DNA of 64,000 bases from an uncultured Bacilli bacterium (GCA_910583745.1 CAJTZC010000007.1:9523-73522), one strand, 5' to 3'; shown: positions 52,966 to 63,810, numbered from the stretch's first letter. Numbers and translations are program-made. The notes: generated by a model from the sequence alone, not told the origin.

Positions 52966-53388
52966 TTATCGTTTGTCTTTAAAAAATGTCTGTATATCTT
53001 TCATGTATTTCTCTTTTTCTGGCCCTTCAAATACTACTGTTTCAAAATTAGAACATTTGTATTGTTTTTTATAAGTATAGCGGGGCACTAAATAGTAAAT
53101 ATTTTTTAAGCGAGCCTCCTTTATAACGGCCTTACACATATCACATGGCTCAAGAGTAATAAGCATACATTTGTTCTGTAAGTTCCATTCTTTTAATTTG
53201 CGATTCGCTTTTTCTATGGCTATGATTTCAGCGTGGTCAGTTGTTTTTTTACTTGCATTTCTTTTGTTATATCCACAGCTAATAATTCCGCTTTCATCAA
53301 ATATTATCGCACTTACAGGGAACTCATCATTTTGTAGGGATTTTTCAGCTAATTTGAATAGTTTTTTCCACAGTTTGTTTTCTATCAT
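52966..53388 (-). CDS. tadA: tRNA-specific adenosine deaminase TadA
   Basis: A 140-residue deaminase that makes inosine at A34 of tRNA-Arg(ACG). Zinc/catalytic motifs DHAEIIAI and EPCDMCKAVI are present. The ATG at 53388 follows GGAGGAATACT; earlier TTG codons lie inside the SRP RNA and are rejected. It is directly downstream of the SRP RNA gene, as in B. subtilis tadA-scr-dnaX region but in another order. Confidence 0.9.
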   Translation of the reverse strand: MIENKLWKKLFKLAEKSLQNDEFPVSAIIFDESGIISCGYNKRNASKKTTDHAEIIAIEKANRKLKEWNLQNKCMLITLEPCDMCKAVIKEARLKNIYYLVPRYTYKKQYKCSNFETVVFEGPEKEKYMKDIQTFFKDKR

Positions 53389-53404
53389 AGTATTCCTCCA
53401 AAAT

Positions 53405-53480
53405 AAAAGCACACACGAAGTCTCATCTTATGGCTGCTATTTTCCAATCCTGACCAGGTTCGACAATTGTTCGTTGTGCG
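53405..53480 (-). ncRNA. ffs: Signal recognition particle RNA (4.5S type)
   Basis: The minus strand shows the conserved SRP helix 8 sequence: CCTGGTCAGG, then GGAA and AGCAGCC, the domain IV GGTCAGG-x-GGAA-x-AGCAGCC set. Ends pair (GCACAACGAA with TTCGTGTGTGC), giving a short RNA of about 71-76 bases without Alu domain, smaller than the 270-base B. subtilis scRNA. T-rich terminator TTTTATTTT follows. Immediately precedes the tadA ribosome site. Confidence 0.88.
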
Positions 53481-53485
53481 TTATA

Positions 53486-53514
53486 AGTATATCACATAGA
53501 ATAGGGGAATACAA
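53486..53514 (-). promoter_or_regulatory. Promoter of the SRP RNA gene
   Basis: Minus strand TTGTAT, 17-base spacer, TATACT, with the RNA start about 7 bases on. A strong stable-RNA promoter that also could drive tadA. Confidence 0.8.
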
Positions 53515-53541
53515 CCCAAAGTTTTCCACAGTTATTTTTTG

Positions 53542-53565
53542 AAATTATTTCCCGGGAAATAATTT
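53542..53565. promoter_or_regulatory. Noc-type site 1
   Basis: Perfect 24-base palindrome with core ATTTCCCGGGAAAT at 53547-53560, in the left inverted arm. Confidence 0.85.
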
Positions 53566-53601
53566 AGACAAAAAATGCAATTTGGCAAAATGGGTTTTCT
53601 G

Positions 53602-53619
53602 ATGTTCCACGTGGAACAT
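53602..53619. promoter_or_regulatory. parS site 1
   Basis: Perfect 18-base palindrome containing TGTTCCACGTGGAACA, the parS pattern with C/G at the variable position; in the left inverted arm. Confidence 0.9.
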
Positions 53620-53690
53620 TTAAATCTACAATTTAATACTAAAGTATTTTATCTTTGAATCAATCATTTAAAATAGGCGATTTTATTGCT

Positions 53691-53708
53691 ATGTTCCACG
53701 TGGAACAT
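53691..53708. promoter_or_regulatory. parS site 2
   Basis: TGTTCCACGTGGAACA with matching A/T ends, perfect palindrome. Confidence 0.9.
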
Positions 53709-53766
53709 AGATAGTATATATACATGTTAAGAAGCATTTTTTAAAAATATGGCACTAAATATATGG

Positions 53767-53792
53767 AATTTTATTTCCCAGGAAATAAAATT
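53767..53792. promoter_or_regulatory. Noc-type site 2 (one mismatch)
   Basis: ATTTCCCAGGAAAT core (53773-53786): one central mismatch to the Noc consensus, but 26 bases otherwise palindromic. Confidence 0.75.
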
Positions 53793-53860
53793 GGCTGCAC
53801 TATAGCAAAAACAATCTTTTAAAACTCACTAATAATGCGATTTCGATAACAAGTGTGCAG

Positions 53861-53892
53861 TAATGTTCCACGTGGAACATTACTGTGGATAA
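53861..53892. promoter_or_regulatory. parS site 3 plus DnaA box
   Basis: parS 53863-53880 (TGTTCCACGTGGAACA core) followed after 3 bases by TGTGGATAA (53884-53892), the DnaA 9-mer in inverse orientation. Confidence 0.85.
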
Positions 53893-53933
53893 AAAAAGAT
53901 TTTTTAAATAATAATCACTAAATATGACCTCAA

Positions 53934-53955
53934 AATTATTTCCCGGGAAATAATT
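53934..53955. promoter_or_regulatory. Noc-type site 3
   Basis: Perfect 22-base palindrome, core ATTTCCCGGGAAAT at 53938-53951; part of the direct repeat. Confidence 0.85.
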
Positions 53956-53990
53956 GTTCTTTTTTCGCGTTATTGAAGTATGCAATATTA

Positions 53991-54012
53991 CAATGTTCCA
54001 CGTGGAACATTG
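53991..54012. promoter_or_regulatory. parS site 4
   Basis: 22-base perfect palindrome around TGTTCCACGTGGAACA. Confidence 0.9.
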
Positions 54013-54089
54013 TGGAAAAGTCGAAAAATTTAACATTTTTCAAACAATACATAATAAATTAAATACAAAACAGTATTTTTTACAGTTAA

Positions 54090-54107
54090 ATGTTTCACGT
54101 GAAACAT
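54090..54107. promoter_or_regulatory. parS site 5 (consensus form)
   Basis: TGTTTCACGTGAAACA at 54091-54106, identical to the classical bacterial parS consensus. Confidence 0.92.
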
Positions 54108-54207
54108 ATAATAGGCAAGAATCTAAGCGTTTTTATAAAAATCTAATTTAATTGTACAATCGAAAAGCAAATCACTCTTCATTAAACAGTTTAACCAGGT
54201 TATAACA

Positions 54208-54237
54208 ATGTTTCACGTGGAACATTGTTGTGGATAA
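54208..54237. promoter_or_regulatory. parS site 6 plus DnaA box
   Basis: TGTTTCACGTGGAACA (mixed half-sites) at 54209-54224, then after 3 bases beyond the 18-mer TGTGGATAA at 54229-54237. Confidence 0.85.
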
Positions 54238-54282
54238 AAAAAGATTTTTTAAATAATAATCAATCACTAAATATGACCTCAA

Positions 54283-54304
54283 AATTATTTCCCGGGAAAT
54301 AATT
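54283..54304. promoter_or_regulatory. Noc-type site 4
   Basis: Perfect 22-base palindrome, core at 54287-54300; second copy of the direct repeat. Confidence 0.85.
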
Positions 54305-54341
54305 GTTCTTTTTTCACGTTATTGAAGTATGCAATATTACA

Positions 54342-54371
54342 ATGTTCCACGTGAAACATTGCTGTGGATAA
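54342..54371. promoter_or_regulatory. parS site 7 plus DnaA box
   Basis: TGTTCCACGTGAAACA (mixed half-sites) within 54342-54359, then a 3-base gap and TGTGGATAA at 54363-54371. Confidence 0.85.
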
Positions 54372-54409
54372 CTTAATTTGGATTCTTAAATAAATCATTT
54401 TTGTAATAA

Positions 54410-54431
54410 TTTTATTTCCCGGGAAATAAAA
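54410..54431. promoter_or_regulatory. Noc-type site 5
   Basis: Core ATTTCCCGGGAAAT at 54414-54427 in a 22-base perfect palindrome with TTTT/AAAA flanks. Confidence 0.85.
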
Positions 54432-54466
54432 CAGGATAATATATGGAATTAATTTTGTAATTTGGA

Positions 54467-54484
54467 ATGTTCCACGTGGAACAT
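54467..54484. promoter_or_regulatory. parS site 8
   Basis: TGTTCCACGTGGAACA palindrome in the right inverted arm. Confidence 0.9.
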
Positions 54485-54520
54485 CAGAAAACTCATTTTG
54501 CCAAATTGCAATTTCTGTCC

Positions 54521-54544
54521 AAATTATTTCCCGGGAAATAATTT
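54521..54544. promoter_or_regulatory. Noc-type site 6
   Basis: 24-base perfect palindrome, core at 54526-54539, in the right inverted arm next to the gyrA terminator. Confidence 0.85.
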
Positions 54545-54547
54545 CAA

Positions 54548-54573
54548 AATAAAAAATGGCTTTATTCGCCATT
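54548..54573 (-). terminator. Terminator of recF-gyrB-gyrA
   Basis: AATGGC/GCCATT stem with six T on the minus strand; the gyrA stop codon is in the loop. Confidence 0.85.
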
Positions 54574-57120
54574 TTCTTCTATTTTTGGAACGTTTTCCAC
54601 AGTTTGTTCTTCTAAAGGTGTCGTTTCTTCAGTCTCAGCAGCTTCTTCAGAATCTTTTTCAACAACACTTATCGATGATACCCATTGATTTTCTTTAAGG
54701 TTGATTAGTCTAACACCTTGAGCATTTCTGCCCAATTGAGAAATCGAAGTGGTTTCTAGTCTTATTACCATACCCGAATCGGTTATGATTACGATGTCTT
54801 TGTTGTCATCCACAATTTTAAATGAAGCGATATTTCCGTTCTTTTCAGTAACGTTCAATGCTTTAACACCTTTGCTGCCACGACGGGTCTCTCTAAATTC
54901 ACGAACAAATGTTCGTTTTCCGTAACCTTTCTCTGTAACGATGAGGATATTTGTATCCAAGTCACATACTTCTGCACAGATACATTCTCCATCAGGCATC
55001 GTTATTCCACGGACTCCTGAAGCGGTTCTACCCATGATGCGAACTTCCGATTCGTCGAACAATACTGCACGACCATTCGATGAGCCTAACATAATTTTGT
55101 TTTCACCATTCGTCTTTTTGACTTCTATCAATTCATCATTCTCTTTAAGTGTTATACATAGTTTACCATTTTGACGAATGTTAGCAAATTCGTCAATACT
55201 TGTACGCTTTACAACACCTTTTTTAGTGGCAAATAGAAGGAATTTCGCTGCATCTTCGTTGCTTACCTTGATGATTGAGTTTACAAGCTCATCTTTTTCA
55301 ATCTGTAAAAGGTTTATGATTGGTAATCCTTTATGCTGTCTAGCAAATTCTGGTATTTCGTAACCCTTTATACGGTATACTTTACCTTTATTTGTAAAGA
55401 ATAGTATGTAATCATGTGTAGATACATTTACCATCAGCTTAACGTTGTCTTCTTCGTTGGTTGACATTCCTTTGATGCCTACACCTCCGCGATTCTGTGT
55501 TTTATAGGTGTTTGCTGCGACACGTTTGATATAACCCTTGTCAGTTAATGTAATGATGCTGTTTTCTTCTGGTATCAAGGATTCATCTTCTATGAAGTCT
55601 ACTGCTGTCATATCAATTTTAGTACGACGTTCATCTCCATATTTATCTTTAATTTCCGTCAATTCCTTTTTGATGATATCTAGGACTTTTTGCTCGCTAG
55701 CTAAAATGCTCTTCAATTCTTCGATTACTTTTAGTAAGTTAGCAAGTTCTTCTTCGATTTTATTTCTTTCTAATCCGGTCAGACGTCTCAATTTTAATTC
55801 TAAAATGCTGTCTGCTTGGAGTTCTGAGAAACCGAAGCGCTTAATTAAGCGTTCTTTTGCTAAAACATCGCTTTCTGCTTCTTTAATAATCTTGATAACT
55901 TCGTCGATGTTATCGAGAGCAATCTTGTATCCTTCTAAGATATGTACTCTTTTTTCCGCTTTTTCTAGTTCAAACCTTGTGCGGCGAATTACTACTTCTT
56001 TTTGATGGTCGATATATTTACTTATTATCGCTTTTAAACCGAGTGTTTTCGGTACACCCATATCCAACATAATGAATAGTATGCCATATGTAGTTTGGAA
56101 TTCTGTGTGTTTGTATAGGTTATTCAAAACAACCTGAGGGTTTGCATCTCTTTTTAGAGTTATCGTTATTTTTAGACCATTTTTTAAGTCTGTATGGTAG
56201 TCTGCAATACCATCGATGACTTTATTGTGGACTAAGCTTGCTACTTTTTCCTTTAAGGAAAGTGTATTCAGTCCATAAGGTACTTCATCGATAACGATGT
56301 AGTTTCTACCGTGTTTTTCTTCTATAATCGCATTACTACGTATCGTTATAGAACCGCGTCCGGTTTCATAAGCTTTTCTGATACCACTGTTCCCTAAAAT
56401 TATAGCTCCAGTAGGAAAATCTGGTCCTTTAATGTGTTGCATCAATCCCAGCGTATCGATTTCTGGATTATCGATGTAAGCTATACAGCCGTCGATGACT
56501 TCTCTCAAGTTATGTGGCGGGATGTTTGTAGCCATACCTACCGCGATTCCTGTCGTTCCATTTACTAGGACGTTTGGAAATCTTGAAGGCAGGACCACTG
56601 GTTCCTTTTCTAATTCATCGAAGTTAGGAGTAAAATCGACTGTATTTTTATTGATATCTCTTAGCATTTCGAGTGAAATTTTCGCCATACGTGACTCTGT
56701 ATAACGGTAAGCAGCAGCACCATCGCCATTGATGTTACCAAAGTTGCCGTGTCCGTCTATGAGCATATAACGAAGACTAAAGTCTTGTGCCATACGGACC
56801 ATCGCGTCGTATATCGAAGAATCGCCATGTGGGTGGTATTTACCGATGACGTCACCGACGATACGAGCACACTTTTTATGCGGTTTGTCGGGCGTATAGC
56901 CTGATTCGTACATCGAATATAAAATTCTTCTGTGAACCGGTTTTAACCCGTCTCGCAAATCCGGTAGTGCTCTTGCTGTAATGACACTTAGGGCATATTC
57001 TACAAAGGAACCTTCTATTTCATCTACTATGTCGTTGTGTTCAACTTTGTCGACTTCGACTGTTTTTGTTTCGACAGTAGAATTTGCTTCTAGCTGTTGC
57101 TCTTTATTTTCTTCTTCCAT
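54562..57120 (-). CDS. gyrA: DNA gyrase subunit A
   Basis: An 852-residue type IIA topoisomerase subunit. Winged-helix with the quinolone region [17 protein letters not shown] (Ser and Asp at the usual resistance positions, so wild type), catalytic Tyr in [10 protein letters not shown], and a C-terminal beta-pinwheel with the GyrA box [14 protein letters not shown] [10 protein letters not shown]. An acidic tail ends the protein. It starts 10 bases after gyrB and introduces negative supercoils near the origin. Confidence 0.97.
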   Translation of the reverse strand: MEEENKEQQLEANSTVETKTVEVDKVEHNDIVDEIEGSFVEYALSVITARALPDLRDGLKPVHRRILYSMYESGYTPDKPHKKCARIVGDVIGKYHPHGDSSIYDAMVRMAQDFSLRYMLIDGHGNFGNINGDGAAAYRYTESRMAKISLEMLRDINKNTVDFTPNFDELEKEPVVLPSRFPNVLVNGTTGIAVGMATNIPPHNLREVIDGCIAYIDNPEIDTLGLMQHIKGPDFPTGAIILGNSGIRKAYETGRGSITIRSNAIIEEKHGRNYIVIDEVPYGLNTLSLKEKVASLVHNKVIDGIADYHTDLKNGLKITITLKRDANPQVVLNNLYKHTEFQTTYGILFIMLDMGVPKTLGLKAIISKYIDHQKEVVIRRTRFELEKAEKRVHILEGYKIALDNIDEVIKIIKEAESDVLAKERLIKRFGFSELQADSILELKLRRLTGLERNKIEEELANLLKVIEELKSILASEQKVLDIIKKELTEIKDKYGDERRTKIDMTAVDFIEDESLIPEENSIITLTDKGYIKRVAANTYKTQNRGGVGIKGMSTNEEDNVKLMVNVSTHDYILFFTNKGKVYRIKGYEIPEFARQHKGLPIINLLQIEKDELVNSIIKVSNEDAAKFLLFATKKGVVKRTSIDEFANIRQNGKLCITLKENDELIEVKKTNGENKIMLGSSNGRAVLFDESEVRIMGRTASGVRGITMPDGECICAEVCDLDTNILIVTEKGYGKRTFVREFRETRRGSKGVKALNVTEKNGNIASFKIVDDNKDIVIITDSGMVIRLETTSISQLGRNAQGVRLINLKENQWVSSISVVEKDSEEAAETEETTPLEEQTVENVPKIEENGE

Positions 57121-57130
57121 AATAAACCTC

Positions 57131-60149
<3,019 letters not shown>

Positions 60150-60171
60150 AATTGCCACCTAAAAACCTCAA

Positions 60172-60225
60172 ATATAAATTTACTAGGTACAGATGACCCT
60201 CTATACCTAGTAATAATTATACCAC
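60172..60225 (-). promoter_or_regulatory. Promoter and leader hairpin of recF-gyrB-gyrA
   Basis: Minus strand extended -10 TGGTATAAT (60224-60216) without a good -35. Right after it a 9-base stem TACTAGGTA/TACCTAGTA (60212-60204 with 60189-60181) forms in the mRNA leader. There is no T run, so it is not a terminator; it may stabilise the transcript or bind a regulator. Confidence 0.55.
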
Positions 60226-60239
60226 GAATACGGGTATTT

Positions 60240-60737
60240 TTAAATGTTTTTTGAACTTTTTTCTCTGTTTATTTCTTTATAAAATTTGTCTTTTCTTTTC
60301 GATGCGACAGACTCTAATCTCGTCGCTCTCAAAACTTGATTATTGATGACTTTATTCGATACATTTACTTGTATAGATAGGTTGTTTTGAAACGTGATGA
60401 TGCTATCTTCATCATGCGAAATAAAACTATCTATATTATTAAGAGAAATCCAGTTGCAATCGTTCAGTCTCGGACTGCTCGTCGGAAAAAACACTATGTT
60501 TTGCGAATCTTCTATCAAAATCGGTGCTTTGTGGGTGACGCCTATCAATTCCATCGTCCCTTTTTTTCTTCCAGCATAGGAACTGCCAAAGTATTCACAG
60601 TTTTCTTCAATAATCTTATTTGCGCTTTTTTTCACTATAATTATATTTTGATTTTCATAAATTTTTGATTTTTTTCTGTTTATCGGTACGATTGCTAAAG
60701 TCTCCGTGTTTATCTTATAACTATCCATGTAATCCAT
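60240..60737 (-). CDS. ComK-family transcription regulator
   Basis: A 165-residue ComK-like protein. The recognition block is CEYFGSSYAGRKKGTMELIG (about 49-68), then THKAPILIEDSQNIVFFPT, NWISL and the C-terminal NQVLRATRLES; these match B. subtilis ComK (CRFFGSSYAGRKAGTYEV; NQVYRTAWLR). ComK activates DNA-uptake genes by binding AT boxes. GGGAGGTG precedes the ATG at 60737. The position between dnaN and recF is unusual: yaaA is expected there. The tail is shorter than ComK's, lacking the degradation-tag end. Confidence 0.88.
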   Translation of the reverse strand: MDYMDSYKINTETLAIVPINRKKSKIYENQNIIIVKKSANKIIEENCEYFGSSYAGRKKGTMELIGVTHKAPILIEDSQNIVFFPTSSPRLNDCNWISLNNIDSFISHDEDSIITFQNNLSIQVNVSNKVINNQVLRATRLESVASKRKDKFYKEINREKSSKNI

Positions 60738-60784
60738 CTTTTTCACCTCCCCTGTGGGTACCCTTATACCACAATTTCTTGTCG

Positions 60785-60848
60785 AAATTTGTCAAATTTT
60801 GTCGACGATTACCATTTTTTGGTAATTTTTATTGTAATTTGGCAAATT
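60785..60848. promoter_or_regulatory. Inverted repeats upstream of the ComK-like gene
   Basis: Three perfect inverted repeats: AAATTTGTCAAATTT (60785-60799), TTACCA/TGGTAA with 5-base spacer (60809-60825), and AATTTGGCAAATT (60836-60848). The first and third are the same motif with centres 50 bases apart. An extended -10 TGGTATAAG for the gene lies at about 60774-60766. Candidate operators, perhaps for autoregulation. Confidence 0.5.
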
Positions 60849-60854
60849 TTGGAT

Positions 60855-60886
60855 AAAAAAAAGATGGAATTTCGTTTTTTTCCATC
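60855..60886 (-). terminator. Terminator of dnaA-dnaN
   Basis: GATGGAA/TTCCATC stem with eight T on the minus strand, overlapping the dnaN stop codon; separates dnaN from the ComK-like gene. Confidence 0.85.
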
Positions 60887-62003
60887 AATATGTCTTTATC
60901 GGTAAAATCAATTGTACTAAAGTTTCATCTTTGGCTGACTTTATAACAATCGGCTTAATCTCACTGTTCAAGAATACTATTAATTCTGTATCGTCGATAG
61001 TCTTAAGTGCGTCCATCATATATTTTGCACTGAAAGATATTCCGACGTTTTCGCCTTCGTTCTTTTCGATAGCAATCGTCTCTTCTGTACGTCCTATTTC
61101 AGAAGCAAAGGAAGATATCACGAGCACATTGTCTTTCGTTTCCATTTTAACGATGTTTTTCTCTTTACTCTGTGTAAGTAGAGATGCTCTATCTACTGCA
61201 CTATAGAATTCACTATAGTTCGTGTTGAAAATCGTAGAGAAATTATCCGGTATTAAATTATTCGTATTCGGATAAGTTCCACTTAGAAGATTTGATTGGA
61301 ATGTTATATTCTTATATATAAAGAGTATTTTATTCGAGAAGATGTGCATCTCTACTGGTTCGTCGTCATTAATAATCTTATCCAATTCGCTGATATTGCT
61401 TCCAGGAATCGTGATATTTATTTCGTCTTTTATGAATTCCGTCAAAGTAATCGTCTTTTTTGCTAGTCTATATGAATCCGTTGCAGTGACTTCCATGATG
61501 TTTCCTTGCAGTTTGAAGTTAATTCCAGTAAGTAGTGGTCTAGATTCTTGAGCACTTATAGCAAATACCGTCTGCTTAATAATCGTTTTGAATAAGCTTC
61601 CCTTAATGACAATCGGGTCTTTCTGGTATTCCAATCTTATCTGTGGATAATCTTCGACTTTTAAACAGTTCAAACTGAAATGACTGGTCTTCGCTTTTAT
61701 CAAAACCTTCAATCCATCGATGACTTCGATGTCGACTGTGTCATCTGGGAGCTTCCTAATTATTTCGTTAATGTATTTACTCTGTATGACAATACTTCCT
61801 GTACGTTCTACACTTTTAATTTTGGCAGCTTCGATAAAAGATTTTATCGTTAGGTCTGTATCACTTGCCGTCAAGTATAGACCTTCGCTATTTAATTCAA
61901 ATTTTATTCCGTTTAAAACAGGAATGACATTTTTAATGGATATGGCCTTTGTAACATTATTTAAGTTTTCTAGTAAGATATTTTTTTCTATCGTAAATTT
62001 CAT
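60885..62003 (-). CDS. dnaN: DNA polymerase III beta sliding clamp
   Basis: A 372-residue clamp with three DnaN domains. MKFTIEKNILLENLNNVTKAI start, GSIVIQSKYINEIIRKLP in domain I, TDSYRLAKKTI in domain II and the C-terminal LVQLILPIKTY (usual end LxLPVR(T)Y). The dnaA-dnaN order and 139-base gap containing DnaA boxes are as in Bacillus. Confidence 0.97.
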   Translation of the reverse strand: MKFTIEKNILLENLNNVTKAISIKNVIPVLNGIKFELNSEGLYLTASDTDLTIKSFIEAAKIKSVERTGSIVIQSKYINEIIRKLPDDTVDIEVIDGLKVLIKAKTSHFSLNCLKVEDYPQIRLEYQKDPIVIKGSLFKTIIKQTVFAISAQESRPLLTGINFKLQGNIMEVTATDSYRLAKKTITLTEFIKDEINITIPGSNISELDKIINDDEPVEMHIFSNKILFIYKNITFQSNLLSGTYPNTNNLIPDNFSTIFNTNYSEFYSAVDRASLLTQSKEKNIVKMETKDNVLVISSFASEIGRTEETIAIEKNEGENVGISFSAKYMMDALKTIDDTELIVFLNSEIKPIVIKSAKDETLVQLILPIKTY

Positions 62004-62142
62004 TTTTTGTCCTTCTTTCTTATTATATATTTATTGTTATTATTATTGGTTGTGGAAATTGTGGATAAGTGCTGTTTTCTCAACAGGAAAGCGGATTTGC
62101 CTGTGTGGATAGCCTGTGTATAACTTTCCACATTTCAACAAG
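62004..62142. promoter_or_regulatory. Downstream half of oriC (unwinding region)
   Basis: Between dnaA and dnaN: DnaA box TGTGGATAA at 62060-62068, near-matches TGTGGATAG (62104-62112) and TGTGTATAA (62116-62124), and a very AT-rich run TTATATATTTATTGTTATTA at about 62022-62041 as a DNA unwinding element. Same layout as the bipartite B. subtilis origin. Confidence 0.75.
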
Positions 62143-63561
62143 TTATCCGATGTTGTTCTTTATTTCTTTGACTGCTTCCTTTAGCTGATTGTTGTTCTCC
62201 AAATCCTCTTTTATTTTATCACATGCGTACATAATTGTCGAATGGTCTCTGTTACCAAACTCTAAACCGATTTTAGGGAAAGATTCATCGGTGTAAGTTC
62301 TACATAGATAAATCGCGACTTGTCTTGGATAATTGATGTTTGCTGTTCTCTTTTTGCTCTTTAAGTCTTCTACAGTAATCTTATAATAATCTGCGACGGC
62401 TTTTTGGATTTTTGCTATGTTACTATCCATATATACGGAGTTCTTTAAATAGTCTCTCAGAGCTTCGTTTGCGAATTCTAAGTCGATTCGATGGGGTCCC
62501 ATCATGGCTGCGTAGGCATAGAGCCTTGTAACAGCACCTTCGATATGTCGGACGTCGTTCTCACTGTTGGCGGCGATGTATTCGATGACATCGTCTTCTA
62601 CAAGACTTGCGACGACATGACCCGACATCTTATTTTTAACTATGCGCTTTTTCAAATCGATATCTGGTGGGTAGATGTTTACTGTCAGTCCCCAACTAAA
62701 TCGAGTTCGGAGCCGTTCCTCTAGCAGCTTTAAATCGTCTGGGCTTCTGTCCGAACTGATAATAATCTGTTTATTCATGTCGTATAAACTATTGAATGTA
62801 TGAAAGAATTCCTGCTGTGTTTTTTCGGCTCTTTCTAAACATTGAATGTCGTCTATCATTAGAACATCAATATTTCGATACTTTTCTTTAAACATTTGAA
62901 CATAATTGGTTCCTTTGTTCATGTTTATTATTCTAAAGTCGTTTATGAATTTTTCACTCGTCACATAGAGAACTCTCTTGTTGGACGTCGATTTAATATA
63001 GTTTCCGATGGCGTGCATCAAGTGGGTCTTACCGAGGCCGCTTTTTCCGTGTATGAAGAATGGATTGTACAATTTTCCTGGTTGCTCTGCGACTGAGAGA
63101 GCGGCCGTGTGGGCTAATCTGTTCGATTCTCCGACGACGAAGTTGTCGAACGAGTACTTATCTATGAGGTTGCTCTCGATGGGTTGTTGATAAGTAGGGG
63201 TGTTCTCCACAGGTAAATCTAAATTTGTCTGTACTATCTCTTGTTGCAAAGGAGGTTCCTTTGTCTCCGCAGGCTTTGGAGTATGGGTCTCTTCTTCTAG
63301 AATGAATTCTATATTACAGCTTTTTCCTAAAATCGATTCCATCAGTTCTTCAATGGTTTCGAGGTATCTTTTTATCAACGCTTCCTTTATAAATTGAGAA
63401 CTCGTCATAATCGTTACGATTTTAATCGACTTGTTGTCTTCTACCGCATCATCAATTTTATATATTTTACAGTATTTGAACCAAGAGTTGATGGAAACTG
63501 TGGAAATTCGGTTCTTTAATAGGCCAATAAAATTTTGCCATATCAGATTGTTTTCTTCCAT
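62143..63561 (-). CDS. dnaA: Chromosomal replication initiator DnaA
   Basis: A 472-residue DnaA: N-terminal DnaD/SirA-binding domain (IWQNFIGLLKNRIS), variable linker (about 95-135), AAA+ core with Walker A GKSGLGKTHLMHAIGN and Walker B VLMIDDIQCL, and domain IV with the box-reading helix FGNRDHSTIMYACDKI. Start chosen as the ATG at 63561, 6 bases after GGTGGTG; ATGs at 63567 would also fit. Lies between the two DnaA-box clusters, so likely autoregulated. Confidence 0.97.
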   Translation of the reverse strand: MEENNLIWQNFIGLLKNRISTVSINSWFKYCKIYKIDDAVEDNKSIKIVTIMTSSQFIKEALIKRYLETIEELMESILGKSCNIEFILEEETHTPKPAETKEPPLQQEIVQTNLDLPVENTPTYQQPIESNLIDKYSFDNFVVGESNRLAHTAALSVAEQPGKLYNPFFIHGKSGLGKTHLMHAIGNYIKSTSNKRVLYVTSEKFINDFRIINMNKGTNYVQMFKEKYRNIDVLMIDDIQCLERAEKTQQEFFHTFNSLYDMNKQIIISSDRSPDDLKLLEERLRTRFSWGLTVNIYPPDIDLKKRIVKNKMSGHVVASLVEDDVIEYIAANSENDVRHIEGAVTRLYAYAAMMGPHRIDLEFANEALRDYLKNSVYMDSNIAKIQKAVADYYKITVEDLKSKKRTANINYPRQVAIYLCRTYTDESFPKIGLEFGNRDHSTIMYACDKIKEDLENNNQLKEAVKEIKNNIG

Positions 63562-63639
63562 TTCCATCACCACCCTGTTCCTGATAAAAATATTTTAACG
63601 TAAATCAAAAAAAAGATAAAGTGCTTTTTTGCAAAAATG

Positions 63640-63810
63640 AGTTTTCAACAATAATTTTCGACAAAAATTGTGGATAAATAATGTTGTCGAAACCTGTATT
63701 CGACACGATTCGACAAATCTTTCCACAGTTTCCACAATTTTGGAAAATCCACATTGTTGATAATTTATCCACAAGGTGTGGAAAAGATGTGGATAAAACT
63801 GTTGATAAAA
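63640..63810. promoter_or_regulatory. Upstream half of oriC: DnaA box cluster
   Basis: DnaA boxes TGTGGATAA at 63669-63677 and 63788-63796, TTATCCACA at 63765-63773, and variants AAATCCACA (63745), TGTTGATAA (63755 and 63800). Four copies of TTCGACA/TGTCGAA lie at 63657, 63684, 63699 and 63709. This is the incAB-type region upstream of dnaA. Confidence 0.8.

Larger units (their letters stand above)
53541..54545. repeat. parS/Noc-site cluster with 79-bp inverted arms
   Basis: One kilobase between gyrA and the SRP RNA gene without any gene. It holds eight parS sites, six Noc-type sites and three DnaA boxes. The outer 79 bases (53541-53619 and 54467-54545) are inverted copies with 4 mismatches; each arm carries one Noc site and one parS. 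Inside, about 150 bases (53861-54012) are repeated directly at 54206-54362. Sites are listed separately. Confidence 0.95.

Noticed and set aside
53541..54545. Array considered as CRISPR
   Set aside because: Repeats are two kinds of palindrome with uneven spacing, no spacer-like unique units of constant length, no cas genes.
53800..54572. Several short frames crossing the parS/Noc array, e.g. 53800-54036 and 54285-54572
   Set aside because: They read the palindromes themselves (repeated FPGN and MFHVEH strings), have no ribosome sites and overlap on both strands.
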